A DNA stretch of 64,000 nucleotides, from positions 2,241,246 through 2,305,245 of the forward strand of contig OZ017770.1 of assembly GCA_963969345.1 (NCBI GenBank), given 5' to 3'. This document shows, one piece after another, positions 36,289 to 50,500 of this stretch (position 1 is its first letter; the number at the start of each line of letters is the position of its first letter). The stretch comes from Turbatrix aceti. Lineage: Eukaryota > Nematoda > Chromadorea > Rhabditida > Panagrolaimidae. Position numbers and translations under genes: made by a program. Below the pieces are notes generated by a model, which worked only from the letters and a program-made list of their open reading frames with translations, had not been told where the DNA came from and ran no database searches.

Positions 36289-38074
36289 ATGCAAGCAAGC
36301 ACGGTTGTTTTGCTGCTGGCAGTTTTTCTAATTGGCGCGGACTGTCGCCGCTTTTTTCCCAAGCGTAAGGGAAATGCCCCCACAGAACAGGCTTTCAAGA
36401 CTCTGAAAGAGGTAATTTTTTCTAAATTATATAAATAGTTAAATGTTACTTCAGGAGCAAGACTACCGGCGAGCCGTCGTCTGCGTGCAGCCTCACATTG
36501 AAGATTTGCACATCGCTCAGGGCACCGAATGCCCTTCAGGGCACGCCAAACTTGCTCTCGGCAGGTACCGCAATGACGTCAACATTACCGGCTGGGGAGT
36601 TTTGGAGGTCGAAACCTATCCACATCACCCTGACCAACTCCAAGCCTTTGCTGCTGGCGTCGTTGAAGGATATCTCACCAAGGTCCAGATCCATTACCAT
36701 TTTCGTAACACCGTGACGAACATGTGTGATAACCAGCGTGCTTTTTGCGACAAGTTGTATCGTTATGTTCAAGAAAATCTGGACTGGATCCGTGATGAGA
36801 TCCGGACAAAGCCAGAAAGTGACCCCTACTGGCATCAAGTCAACTTGACATTCACTCAACTGACCGGAGTTTTTGAAGGCTACCGCAAGCCACTTGAAGC
36901 CAACTACACACCAAGTGTTTCGTTTATCATCAACCCCATTTTGATGCTTCAATTACCGGGAGAGATCATTGATCTCACTCACGCTTTTAACCGAACGTAC
37001 GATCCCCTTGTCGACGATCCAGAACCAAGCCGGTGCAGTGGTCTTGTCAAAGTGACATCTGATCTAAAGGACCTTATGATTTCACACGTCTCCATGTCTG
37101 GCTACAACACCATGAACCGCATTGCCAAGCTCTATAAGTTTGCGTATGACACCCAGCAAGTCCCCGGCCACACTGCAGCTTTCTCGGGATACCCCGGTTG
37201 CTTGACGTCGTTCGATGACTACAACATCCTTAGCAGCGGTCTTGCTACCATCGAAACTACTTTTGCCATTTTCAACGAAACACTTTATGGCCCTGAATAC
37301 GTGAAAGCCAAGGGCCAGCTGCACTGCTGGGTGCGAAGCATTCTTGCCAACCGGCTTGCACATAACGGCTCTGAATGGACACAAATCTTTGCTCGGCACA
37401 ACTCAGGCACGTACAACAATCAATGGACAGTTCTGGACTTCAAGGCTTTCAAGCCGGGCCAGCCAGTACCTGACAAAGATATTCTCTGGGTGCTCGAACA
37501 AACTCCGGGTTACACAGAAAGCCGGGACGTATCGTACTTCCTCAAAAAGTATGGCTATTGGCCGAGTTACAACATCCCGTACCTGTACAACATTTCGCGA
37601 AGATCTGGATTCTTCGAAAAAGGCAACCAAAACAACTGGTGGCGCTGGGGTTACTCTCCACGAGCGTTGATTTTCAGACGTGATCAGAACAAAATCAAGA
37701 CGTTCGATGACCTTAAAAAAATAATGCGCTATAATGATTACACGCATGACGAGTATTCAAAGTGTAACTGCAATCCTCCCTACAGTGCCGAGGCTGCAAT
37801 TGCCACCCGGGGGGACCTAAACCCCATTAATGGCACTTACGAAGTTCCCGGTATGGGTCACCGCAACCATGGATCGCTCGACTACAAGGGCACAAACTAT
37901 GAACATTTTTGGAAATATCAGATTGAACTCATCGGTGGACCAACTTACGATCCACTGCCGCCTTTCAACTGGAACACAACAGATATTGTGGCACCGCACT
38001 TTGGACAGCCAACTCTTTGGAAGTTTTCGCCGTTCATTACCAATTGGGAAGCCGATGTTCACATTAATCACTAA
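36289..38074 (+). CDS. Phospholipase B-like protein (PLBD/lamina ancestor family)
   Basis: A lysosomal or secreted Ntn-hydrolase-fold protein of 580 aa. Exons 36289-36411 and 36455-38074. Signal peptide MQASTVVLLLAVFLIGADC is followed by a basic RRFFPKRK stretch. The family core is present: GWGVLEVET, the Ntn nucleophile region SRCSGLVKV with Cys at about 235, DLMISHVSMSGYNTMNRI, SGYPGCLTSFDDYNIL, and a C-terminal half with NSGTYNNQW, VLEQTPG and SKCNCNPPYSAEAAIATRGDLNP. In this family, cleavage before the Cys activates the enzyme. At least six N-glycosylation sequons occur. It belongs with PLBD1/PLBD2 and Drosophila lama; which of the two vertebrate subtypes is closer was not resolved. Substrate in this organism is unknown. 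AATAAA at 38122-38127. Confidence 0.93.
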
Positions 38075-38121
38075 ACTTTAAGTTATTTTAATCAATAGCG
38101 TTTGTTGTTTTGTTTTTCGTT

Positions 38122-38127
38122 AATAAA
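38122..38127 (+). terminator. AATAAA polyadenylation signal of the phospholipase B-like gene
   Basis: Canonical signal 48 nt after the stop codon at 38074. Confidence 0.6.
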
Positions 38128-41100
38128 AATACATTCTGGAATTAGACGCATTTACAAAAAAATTCATTTATGTAAAGCTGAACAAAATGCACGACGGTAC
38201 GACGGCGATCTATTCCTAAAGTACAGATTCGAGCGGCTCGGAGTCTTGAATGAGTCATTGTTTTCGAATAAAGATAAGGATGAATACGTTCTGTTTGACA
38301 TCTCAACAAATTACCAGTGCTAAAAGTTTTCTTCTTTTCAAAAGAAGTAATTACTCACTGAGTTTTGTTGATATCAGAGCGCATACTACTGGTGACCATG
38401 AGTTTTAATTTTAAAATTGCCCGTGAACCATAAATTCAACATAAAAACTAATTGCTTTCGCTTTTAATTTAAAATAACCCTTTAAGTGCTTTAAAGTGGT
38501 TTAGAATGTGTGTTCTTTTCTGAAGGTTGCTATAAAGTTTAAACTGACGGGTATGACATAAAAAACCGCTTGGTCGGACAGAAAAAAAAAACAAAATATA
38601 AAATTTTGCCTGAGCTGGCCTCTAATTGTGCCCAAAATGTGATTTGCTAAAAAATGACAGAACAGAACAGCGTAAAATTTTTGTTATGGTTAGAAAATTT
38701 TCTAAAATATCACGTTTTGCCCAAAGGCCAATAAATGTTAGTAAACGCGAATGATCATACAGCGCCACAACATTTGCCCATTTGTTGTTGGAGCGATTAA
38801 AGGGAACATCAAATATTTGCCCTGTAATTGTAATGCTTCTTACATAACCACAAAGAATTTTATCTTCACACCAAGCACTTGCAGCGAAAGCAAGCGTCCA
38901 AGACAACAAACTGCGAAATAAACCAGTCTTCTTATTGCCGTGCGATCCACTTTAATTTTCTAAATTTTGTATACTACAGATAATATATCCCACTGGTCAA
39001 CCATATATGTTTGCATAATTTATGCTTGTGCGCCTTTTAGATGTTAATCAAAAATAAAACTTTGCCAACACCTTGGTTAATTACATTTTATGTTTGCCAC
39101 GAAAAAAAAACTAATATACCCGTATTTTACGATTGCAATGTGCAACGAACAGAATAGCGGCAGTGCTATAGGCCGCTAGCCTGCCAGTGACCGCCACAAG
39201 CAATGAATGGGCCATTGGGTTTAGTTGGCATTTGTATCGAGGAAGAGAGCCTGCATGACCTTCCTCCCATTACGCGGCTGCACGGTCTTTGTTTTTGTGT
39301 TTTTTTTGCGTTTATTCGTCATGCGTTGCGAAAATAAAAGCAGGATGTCTGATTATAACGCCTTGTTTTTTTTGCCCGTATCTAATCACTGTTTTTTTTT
39401 CAGCAATAGCGGTTTTGAGAGAGAGACGGAACCCCTTTCGTTTGTACGCTGCTTTTTAAAATGCATTGTTGTAAAATACTTTAGATAAATTTGTCAATGA
39501 CGTATTATTTGCCTATGCCTATTTGTTTAAAGGACGAAACAAAAGTGAAAAAAAAACAAGGGGGAGAAACCATTGAGCTTGAAATAAATTTCTATGTATT
39601 TGCTAAAAATTTTGTTTTATAATGTCTTATTTTTTGATGAAGAAAACTAAATTTGATAGCCACTTTTGGCATACTCAAATTTCTTTTTGCTTTTTATTAT
39701 CAAAAAACTGTTTGATTTCGGCGCCGCATGCATAAGGAAAATTTCTACGGCAATATGCAATAGTCTTTCCTGTCAAGTTCCTGCTCGCATGTCCTGCTGC
39801 TCCCGGCTGCGTAGTCATTATTCATTTTTGTTCGCTACGACGACACGAGGGAGGAGATGAGAGTGACGCTGCTGCTGTGGCTGCTAGCGACCGAGACTAA
39901 GACTGGCTGAGATTAAGAAGATCTCTGAGTTGAGAGTTTTAACTGAGCGAGTTCAACTAGACGATAGAAAAAAATCATCGTTTCGAAGGCACCACATGCA
40001 GCAGTAAATAAAAGGAGAAAAATGGGAGTAAAAGAAATGTTTTCAACTTTTCAAACCGAAGTTTTTCTGTCTGACAAGAAAGAAGCTAGGCTCGTCGTTT
40101 TAACAACTAGATATTGATTAGACAGAGCGAAGTGTTTGGCACTGTGTCCCCTTATTTATTTGCACATTTGTCGACGGTCAATGTCAGTCAGTGATCATCT
40201 AAATGATCTCTAAAGTCTAGGGGTACCGATATGATTGTTTGTTGACATTTTTGTTTTGCAGGCACGTGTTCTGTGGACTTGTTTTTGCTATTGTTTTACT
40301 ACATAGACATTCAGGATGCTAAATTTAGGTGCAAGGAATGCAAAAAGGGGTATGAGAAAAAAAAGGATTCAAACATTAGAGAAAATGATTTGTGGTTTTT
40401 TTAATAACAACCACGCGTACCAGAAAGGTACGCGACTTTACCCTTAGTTTTATGGCTTTGACCTATTAACAACTGAAACTTACCTCTCGCGTTTTGTTGT
40501 GATCCGAGCACCTTCGTCTTCTAGAGATTTCACATAAAGAACATTCATCTACACAACGTATAACCCACACGGCACACTACATTGTGATGATGATATTGCT
40601 AGAACATGTGCGACAAAGAAAAACATTCGGTGCAGACACATCACACCGCCAAGTTCTACCGAGTCCAATATTTTGGTTATTTGTGTTCTACTCTCGTCGT
40701 TTTTTTTGCAAGCTTTGTCATTTATCAACAAAACCCGTGTTGCTTCCACGTGATTTAGAAAAGAAGAACTTCCTTCATCTGTCAACCCTGCTTGAGCACC
40801 ACTTTTCTATTTTTTTTCAAATTGAATGCTTTTGACATGAATGCACAAAAACGGCATTGTGCCGTAACACTGATTTCGCAGCGTAATTATGTTTTTTTCT
40901 TGAATTTGTCATCCTTGACAGGACCTTACGACTTTTCAATAAAGTCCCGCAAAACCCTTGTCGAATACAAGTTGCACATGCTTAAACATTTTTTATCACG
41001 TCATGAAAAAAAGTTTGGCAATATTTTCTTTTGATGACATTGCAGCCGCGTGAACGTTGTGCATGCAACTTACCCTTATTAGACTTGTTTTTCTCCCGTC

Positions 41101-41535
41101 AATCGTTAGACAGAAAAAAAAACAATGGTCATTCAACCCGGGAGGGGTTTGGGGTCATAAATGATACGCACATGACATAAAAGGAGGGGGTGATGATTGC
41201 TCTTGATTGATACAAACCTGTATCTTTGGTACCATTTGGTTGCCTTGTTTTTGTCTTATCATATTTTTCTTGCAACGGGCTTACCGATGAGATTAGTTTT
41301 TTCTCGCTCTTTTCTATGGCATCAATCTTGGCACTATTATGTAGCTAATCCTTGGCGTTACGACAATTTTACTTGCATAAATGCCTTTAAATAGTAATTG
41401 CCTTTCTCTAACATTTTCCCTGTAAGCGAAACTTTGAAAGAAGAATCGTTTATTTGCGTTCGTTATCGCGGTTTTTTTACTAATTTTTCTATTTCGACTG
41501 TATTTATTTTTTTTGCAGAATCGTATCTAGTCGAC
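38128..41535. other. Non-coding interval upstream of GOGAT
   Basis: About 3.4 kb without a convincing exon. Homopolymer A and T runs are frequent. Several short ORFs (for example 38622-38909 minus, 39225-39488 plus) have no family resemblance or splice support. The last bases (41513-41518) form a TTTTGCAG acceptor 17 nt before the GOGAT start. Confidence 0.5.
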
Positions 41536-44500
41536 ATGGTCGTGTTAACCAAAGAGCAATTTGAACGTGCGGAGAATGAAACCCTCTGGAATCCAGGATT
41601 GGAACGAGATGCGTGTGGTGTGGGATTTGTCACTTCTGTTAAGGGTATTGCCAGTAGCAAGGTGAGAGCATATTTCAAATTTATTTTGATAAAAATAAAT
41701 TAATATTTTTTAGATTATTAATGATGCTAGGATTATGCTTGAAAGAATGGCTCATCGCGGTGCGTGTGCCTGTGATAACGATTCCGGAGATGGAGCAGGC
41801 GTATTAACTGCCATCCCCGATGCACTCTACAGAGAAGAATTAAAACGATCTATTGGACTAGATCTACCTCCCGCCGGACAATATGCCACCGGAATATTTT
41901 TCATGGAATCTGACAGTTATAAACAGGCAAAGGAATCTATAGCTGATCTCATCAAGGGCTGTGAATTGAAATTATTGTGTTGGAGACGACTAAAAACAAA
42001 TTCTGCGTGTCTCGGTGCAGAAGCGAGAAAGACGGAACCCGCCATCCGCCAGGTCTTCGTAACTGCCGAGTTCGCAACCGATAAGGATAAATTCGACCGA
42101 CACGTGTATCTTCTCAGGAAACAGACAACACATCAGTTAAAGAAGCAGAACGTGCCTTGCTACGTTGTTTCACTTTCACCGACCATTGTCGTGTACAAAG
42201 GACAGTTTAACCCCTCCCAACTATTTGAATATTACGCTGATCTACAACAGGATAATTTTGTAACTCACATAGCATTAGTACATAGCAGATTTTCAACTAA
42301 CACCTTTCCCAGCTGGAGCAGAGCTCAGCCTAACCGAATGCTTGCTCACAACGGCGAAATCAACACGCTTCGTGGCAATGTCAATTTCATGCACGCTCGA
42401 GAGGGTGTCATGCAATCTCACCTTTTTGGCGAATCTCTTCAAAAGCTTTATCCCATTGTCGAAGAAGGCATGACTGATTCCGGAAGTTTTGACAACGTGC
42501 TTGAATTCCTCACACGTGGTGGCAGCAGAAGTATCCCAGAAGCAGCAATGACGATGGTTCCCGAGGCCTGGGAGAAAGACGAAGACATGACACCGGAAAG
42601 GAGAAGCTTCTACAGATGGGCTGCCATGCTCATGGAACCCTGGGACGGTCCAGGTCTGCTTTTATATTTTCTATACGTTCAAACAAAATTTTCTTTTAGC
42701 ACTCCTGGCGTTCTGCGATGGACGGTACGTCGGAGCAATCCTTGATCGCAACGGTCTTCGCCCTGCTCGCTACTATCTCACGGCTGACGACCACCTGTAT
42801 TTGTCAAGTGAAGTAGGCGTGAACGACATTCCTGTTGACAATATTGTCAAAAAGGTATGTTTTCTTTAACGCTAACAAATTATGCATGTTATATGCATGA
42901 CCGCTAATTGAACCAAAATTGTGGTCTCAAGGGGAAACATTTTTTTGGAATAACGAACAAATACGATAGCACTTCAACAGGGTAATCTTTATCGGTTGAC
43001 CCACAAACGCTGTGATTTCAGAATTTTTTGACAATTATTGGAATGGATGGGGGTAGAAGATGGTGGTGGTGGCAAGTTGGTCAGGAATAAGGTGGTATTC
43101 AACTCTCGACAGACGCGCACATATCAGCAGGCAAATTTTTTTTAACAAGAATAATTAATTGATGATAAATATTAGTATTGCTAGACAAAGAAGTAGTAGA
43201 CGGCAAGTTTGCAGGGGAAATTAGAAGAACAGATCGCTACGCTTTCCGAATCGCATGGTATGGAGGGGATTGCGCTTCTCACTGTCGAGATCACGCTTGG
43301 GAAGTTGACTGCGTTTGCCAAAGCGCATGGTTCCGGGAGGAACGATGGAAATGGTTCGTGGGTCGGGATTAACTCCATCAGCGGTGTTGTAGTCTCCAAG
43401 AGTGCGTTTAATCAGGAACAGGCCATCTTCGGACCTGTCTATATCGTAGGTGTAGGAGTAAACGACTGAAATGATTAAAATTGGACTCCTGAACCCAAAT
43501 AATATGATGAATTACCCGTGAAGCAGGACAGCATAGCAATGACGGCGAGAGACTTTGTAAAGAGCGACAGCGACATTTTTTTGATTTGACTTGTAAAACG
43601 AGCCTAGTCCGCAACTCTGAAGGTGAACAAGAACGGGATATGCATAACATTTTTGGGACTTTTATCTGCTTTCTATTGTCCGGATGAATGAACACCTTTA
43701 TCTATGGTTGAACAAAAATTGTGCAACTTTACAACATTAAGATTTCTTAAGCGGTGCTTTTTGTGCTGGTATCCATAGGTGACATATTCGAGGGGGTGTG
43801 TATTCCAGAATTTTGGCTAGCACCGCACTGTTTTCCGATATCAATATTTTTTTAGTAAAAAAATTCCCTAAAATAAAGTGCTATACGTCATGCTATCATA
43901 ATACCACGTACAGTCTAATACGCATGCATGTCAAACCTTCATAGGCGTCATTTTATAACTTATTTTTACCAAAAATGTTTTCCAATTGTTACTTTCTTGG
44001 ACACTTATTGGTATTAATACAATATGCAACAAAAGTTTATCGTTCATGTTTGCAATACGCAACAACGATCGGTTTACACTAATTTACAAATACAAAAATG
44101 TTGGGTGTTTGTAGAAGAAAAAAAGTTAGACATTCATTCGGTCACGTTGAAATAGGGTTATTTTGCATGCCGCGATAAAAAGGGTTGGTTTGTATGCGTT
44201 GTCAGAAACTTGTGGTGTTGGTGTGATGATCGTGTGGCTATACTTCTTGACGATAGCTTTTCCGTAAGTTGTGGTGATGGTTGTAGTTGTGGTGTTGGGA
44301 TGGGTTAGTTAGTAATGATCTTCCTCGTACGAATCCGGTCCGCTGACGAGCATTCGGTCAAAGCGTTTGCCAAATCTTACCGGTTCACGGACGTTGTTAC
44401 GTTTGCCAAATCTGATAGGCTCAGTACGATAGCGTTTAACCGTCAACAAGTTGTTGTAATCTGCCGGCAGCAAAAAGTCACCATCTTGTTGAGCATTTTC

Positions 44501-47500
44501 CTAAATAGAAATAAATTAAAGATTACGATAAATGTCAAGCGAATTAGAAACTTACTGGACGGCCAAAACAGGATACGACAAGTGCTATCGCCAGGAGCAA
44601 TGCCTTGTAAGCCACCATCTTGTAACGATCTTCCTGTAATTTAACACCTTAAATTAAAGTTTATTAGACATTTTTGCCAAGGAATTAAAAAATATCGTAA
44701 ATATCGAGTTTATATAAGGAATGGAAATAACAGCATGACAGAACCCAAACTAAGTAGTAGGTGAAGTTAACATCTATTCACATCACATTCAGAGTCACAT
44801 TTTTATGCAATTTGAGCATCAGGCATTGGTAGGCATCGTTAAGCATGCTGAAAACGTAAATGAATAAAATTACCACACTGATCGATTATGAGAATAGAAA
44901 AAACATTGACTCTTCTAAACGTAACAAATCCCTTGATGATTAAATATGACCTCAAAAAAACTTTGTTATCTAACTCGTCAAAATGACATGCGATATATGG
45001 TTCAAAAAAGTGGTCGGGTAAAAGTCATGAGTACGCCATTAATAAGTGATACACGATTCATTTTTTCTGCATGTTGGGGGTGTTGTATAACAATGCCGAG
45101 AAGGACGGAAATTCTTTTTCATTTTAATAATATATATGACATGAATCATACTTTCCTCTTTTAGGACCGTCTCCGCCCCGGAAAGATGCTATTAGTCGAC
45201 ACACAAAAGCAGTGCATTGAAGAAGACGAGGATTTGAAATATCGCATTGCAACATCCAGGCCCCACAAAAAGTTAACCCATCAACGTATTTATTTGGATC
45301 AATTAAGAAAGGACGACGTGGTAAGCGGAAACACGCAAATTGAAGCAATGAGACCTTCGCACGGCATTTTGTTGCCATAAACACAATAAAAGTACATACA
45401 CGTAAATAATATTTTTTAGCTATCCCATGGAGCAATTACCAACGAATACCTTATCAAGAAAACCCTCCAGCATGAAGGTGTCATCGAAGGCAGACAGGAA
45501 AGAAACGCGAGAGGGGACAGCAAGCGGCGACGGGATCTGACTCTGCACGCTGATCGTCGACTGATGCTCTTTGCCTTCACACCTGACACCTTTAGCATCA
45601 TCTTGGTTCCCATGATTTTGGAAAAGTGAGATTCGATAGAACAAGATATGACACGACGTGTTTTTGTTTTTTTCAGGAAAGAAGCACTTGGGTCTATGGG
45701 CAACGACGCCGCATTAGCATGCTTGTCAGAACATAGCCCTCTTTTGTTTTCATATTTTCAACAACTCTTTGCTCAGGTTACGAACCCGCCAATCGACCCC
45801 TTCCGTGAGCAAATCGTCATGTCACTCCGCTGTCCTGTCGGTCCGGAATCAAATCTGCTTGAACCAGATGGTCCGCTAGAAAGCCGACTGCTTCTTGACC
45901 AGCCAGTAATGTCTATGGTCGATATGGAGGTAAATCTACCATTCCTCTCATTTTTGGTCTAAAATATTTTTTTTTCAGGTACTCAAACGAACATCGTACA
46001 AAAACTGGCGTACAAAGGTCATCGACATTGTGTATCCCTCGCGTCACGCAGCCCGAGGTCTTCTTCCGGCGCTGGATCGCATCTGCAGTGAAGCCTGCTC
46101 TGCCGCTCTTGACAATTTCCAGATCATCATTTTGTCAGACCGTAAAGTGGGCCGTGAATTTGTTCCTGTCAGTTCACTCCTCGCTCTCGGCGCCGTGCAT
46201 CAATGTCTTCTCAAGCAGCGACTGCGTATGCGGGTTGCCCTCATGGTCGAATCCGGCGAAGTCAAGCAGGTTCACGATTTCTGTGTACTGCTTGGTTATG
46301 GTGCTGACGCCATTTGCCCTTACATGGTCTACGAAACGTGCTATCGTCTTCGTAACATGGGTCTCATCGAGAGGGAGATGACTGATGACCAGGTCAGTTT
46401 TTTTTCACTTGTTCCACATATTCAAAATTAAAATTACAGATTTATCAAGGCTACAGAGCCGGTGTCGAACGCGGGATCTTCAAGGTCATGGCCAAGATGG
46501 GCATCAGCACGCTTCACAGCTACAAGGGCGCTCAGATCTTCGAAATTGTCGGTTTGTCGATGGAAGTTGTCGACCGCTGCTTCACCAACTCGGTTTCCCG
46601 TCTTGGCGGTGCGACATTCGACATCCTGGCCCAGGAAGCGATGCGTCGTCACCGCATGGCTTATCCCGTGCAAGATGCCATCGCAAACGACACCTATCTT
46701 TATGGTGACAGCAAGGTCCTCATCAGCAACGGCACCTACCACTGGCGTGACGGTGGTGAAAAGCACGTCAACGAACCGGCAAACATTGCCAAACTCCAGG
46801 AAGCCGCTCGTCTCAACAGCAAAAAGAGTTACGCTGAATTCGCCCAACTCGCCAACTTGTCCGGACGCATGTGTACGCTGCGCGGTCAATTGGAAATCAA
46901 GACAAACGCTTTTCTTCAGATTCCTTTGGAATCCGTCGAGCCGGCTTCGGAGATTGTGAAACGCTTTGTCACTGGCGCTATGTCGTTTGGCAGTATTTCC
47001 CATGAAACCCACACGACCCTGGCCATCGCTATGAACCAAATTGGCGCAAAATCCAACACCGGAGAAGGCGGTGAAAAGCCTGAACGATACCTCGCTAACC
47101 AGGACCACAACAACAACCTTCGATCTGCGATCAAGCAAGTTGCCTCAGCGCGTTTCGGCGTGACCAGCGCTTACCTGGCAAATGCTGACGAGTTACAGAT
47201 CAAGATGGCGCAAGGCGCTAAGCCCGGTGAAGGTGGTGAGCTTCCAGGTCATAAGGTCAGTGAAGAAATCGCTTCTTGCCGCAAGTCGACACCAGGTGTC
47301 GGTCTTATCTCACCGCCTCCCCATCACGATATCTACAGTATCGAGGACTTGGCCCAGCTAATTTTTGATCTGAAATGTGCGAACCCACATGCAAGAGTTT
47401 CCGTCAAGCTGGTCTCTGAAGCCGGCGTCGGTATCATTGCTGCCGGTGTTGCAAAGGGCAACGCTGACCACATCACAATTTCCGGTCACGACGGTGGTAC

Positions 47501-50500
47501 AGGAGCCAGCAGCTGGACAGGTATCAAACACGCCGGTCTGCCCTGGGAACTTGGAATTTCTGAAACTCATCAGGTGCTAACCATGAACAATCTGCGATCT
47601 CGTATTGTTCTTCAAGCCGACGGACAACTCCGAACCGGTCGCGATATTATGATTGCCGCTCTGCTCGGTGCTGACGAATTTGGCATGTCCACAGGTCCTC
47701 TGATCGCTCTTGGTTGCATCATGATGCGTAAATGCCACCTGAACACCTGCCCTGTCGGCATCGCCACCCAGGATCCCGTTTTGCGAGCCAAGTTTGCCGG
47801 AAAACCAGAACACGTCATCAACTACATGTTTATGATCGCCGAAGATGTTCGCTATTTCCTTGCCAAGCTTGGTCTGCGCACACTGAGTGAAGCCGTCGGC
47901 CGCGTCGATCTCCTCTACGCCAACCCGAACCCTATCAACAAGAAGGCCATTCTTCTAAAGTTCGGTAGCATTCTTACCAACGCTCTCCACCTTTATCCTG
48001 GAGTCAACATCAAGGGGGGCTCTGTGAAGCAATTCCACACCATCAGCAAGCTCGAATCTGACATTCTTGAGAACGAATTGCCAGGCTTCTTTGATGCTGG
48101 CGCTGGAAAACGACACATTGGCCCCATGCAGATCAAGAACACCGATCGATGCTTCGGTGCTCGCATCAGCTACGAGATTTCGAGCCGCTTTGCCGAAGAT
48201 GGTCTTCCAGACAACCAGGAAATTGACATCTCTCTCCAGGGCTCTGCCGGCCAGAGTTTCTGTGCTTTCTTGGCAAAGGGCGTCACCGTTCGTCTTGAAG
48301 GTGATGGAAATGACTACGTAGGAAAGGTTGGCTATTTTTCTCTCTTATTGAATTTTTCAAACATGATTTCACGTGTTTTAGTGCCTTTCTGGCGGCAAAA
48401 TCATTGTTCGACCATGGACCCAATCTCTTTTCCCATCCGAAGAAAACGTCATTATTGGCAACGTGGCTCTCTACGGTGCGACTTCCGGCACTGCTTACTT
48501 CCGGGGCGTTGCGGGCGAAAGATTTGCAGTCCGCAACTCTGGTGCCACGGCCATTGTTGAGGGTGTGGGCGACCACGGATGTGAATACATGACCGGGGGT
48601 GTCGTCGTCATCCTTGGCATCTTTGGTCGCAACTTTGCTGCTGCTATGTCCGGGGGCTACGCCTACGTCTTTGACTAGTAAGTTAAATATTTTATTTATT
48701 CACACCAAACAAAGGGCAGAAGCACACAGAGAATTAATGCAAACCAAAATGTCCGCTTTTGGAAGGTATTTGGCATTCCGTTGGACACGTATTCAAGTGC
48801 AGGATCCTGCCAGGCTCTTCCGGTATTCGCGCAGCAGTCTAGACCGCAGCAATGTTGGGCGTAGCGTTGGCATCTGGAATTGGAATTTTCAATGCATTTT
48901 AAAAATAACCCAAGGGCAGGGGCTTACTGATAGATGACATCAACGATGGGGACGTTGTCAGTGTATTCCAAGCCCGCACGCTGACTTTCGTTCATCCGAT
49001 ACGCGCACGTATCACGCTCAGCCAGGTAGTAGTAATTATCCTAAATATGCTTTTTGCTTTTTTTATGTTAATTGATTGCTTACAAGATAGTAGTATCTCG
49101 ACCCCAACCAGTAGCTGCGCCGATATCGATCGAGATAGATTCGGTCGTTGTACATTTTAACTTTTCTGATTGCGTATCCGCCTAGCAGGCCAACCTTGAT
49201 CAGCAGCAAGACCATGTCGTTAGTTGCATTATTACCGTCGGTTACGTAGGTACCCGATAAGCTTCGGGTCTGTGGAAGCGGTCTTGATGCATAGTTGTAG
49301 TGCCTTAACACATCAGACATCAGCCAGACGCTTAATTAAAATTCAATACCCATCATCACTTCCAACTTACCCTTTTTGGCTTGTGCTGTCGTCGAAAATA
49401 CTAATGCAAAAGAAAATAGGCAATGCAAAGATCAAAATAACAAACTTGACACCCTGCATGACAACCGAGGAAAACTGCGCAACGGGGGTGAGTCAGGAGT
49501 GACCAGCACACCGCTAGCAAGCACAGCACAGGTCGTACGCTGCTTTTTGACGGTTCGGTTGCTATGCCCTATATGGCAGCGATTATCGATCGCACAACAA
49601 ACAAAAACTATTTCTCCTTCAGTCAAGAAACAAACCTCATATCTGTAAAAAAATAAAAAAATACAATTTCAGCGATGGAAGATCGCGACGACTGATGAAC
49701 ACCGCAACCATCGATTTGGACGAGCCAGATGACGAAGATTTAATCCTGGTCAAGGATCTCATCACAGATTTTGTCCGTGAGACCAACTCAGTTCTTGGAC
49801 AAAAGATCCTCGATGAATGGCAGAGACTGCACTCAAAGATCATCAAAATCTTCCCGAAGGACTTCAAGGCAGTTATCCGAAAGAAGGCTGCCGCTGAGCA
49901 CGCCGCTGATGCAGCATCGCCAAAATCGCTTCAGGTTGGTGCCCTTTTTGTAGCACTTTTTTGTCCCTTGAATTTGAATTCATTTTGTTGTGCAACATCC
50001 CTATGGTCATTTTGTTTCATTTTTTTGTGTCGTTTGTGATCGTGATTTGTGATTTTCAGAGCATTGAGGAGGAAGATGACGAGCCTCTGCCTCGGCAGCA
50101 TCGTTTGATGTCCATGGACATGCAAATCAGACCAGAAGAAATTCGAGTTCTGAACAAGCAACGCAAGAATAGTGTAATTATTTTTTTTATTTTTTTTACC
50201 TTTGACGTAGTGTTTTTATCGGTTTTGCAGTATATTGTTCTTCTTTTTTTGTATTTAGCGCCTATTATCTGATTTCAATTCTAGATCATTCAACGACGTC
50301 GCAAGTACTCCAAATCTATGAGACGATCTGATTTCGTCGGTTTTGAGGCAACAGAAGATCTCCAAGAAGTGGTAGCTGAAACAGAAGAACTGGAACTTGA
50401 AGCCATAAGCGACTCTGCCAGTTCGGACGATGAAGTGCCACATGGACGCAAGAAGAAGTCTTCGGCGAGCAACGACATCGAAGTTCTTGTCAACAATGTC

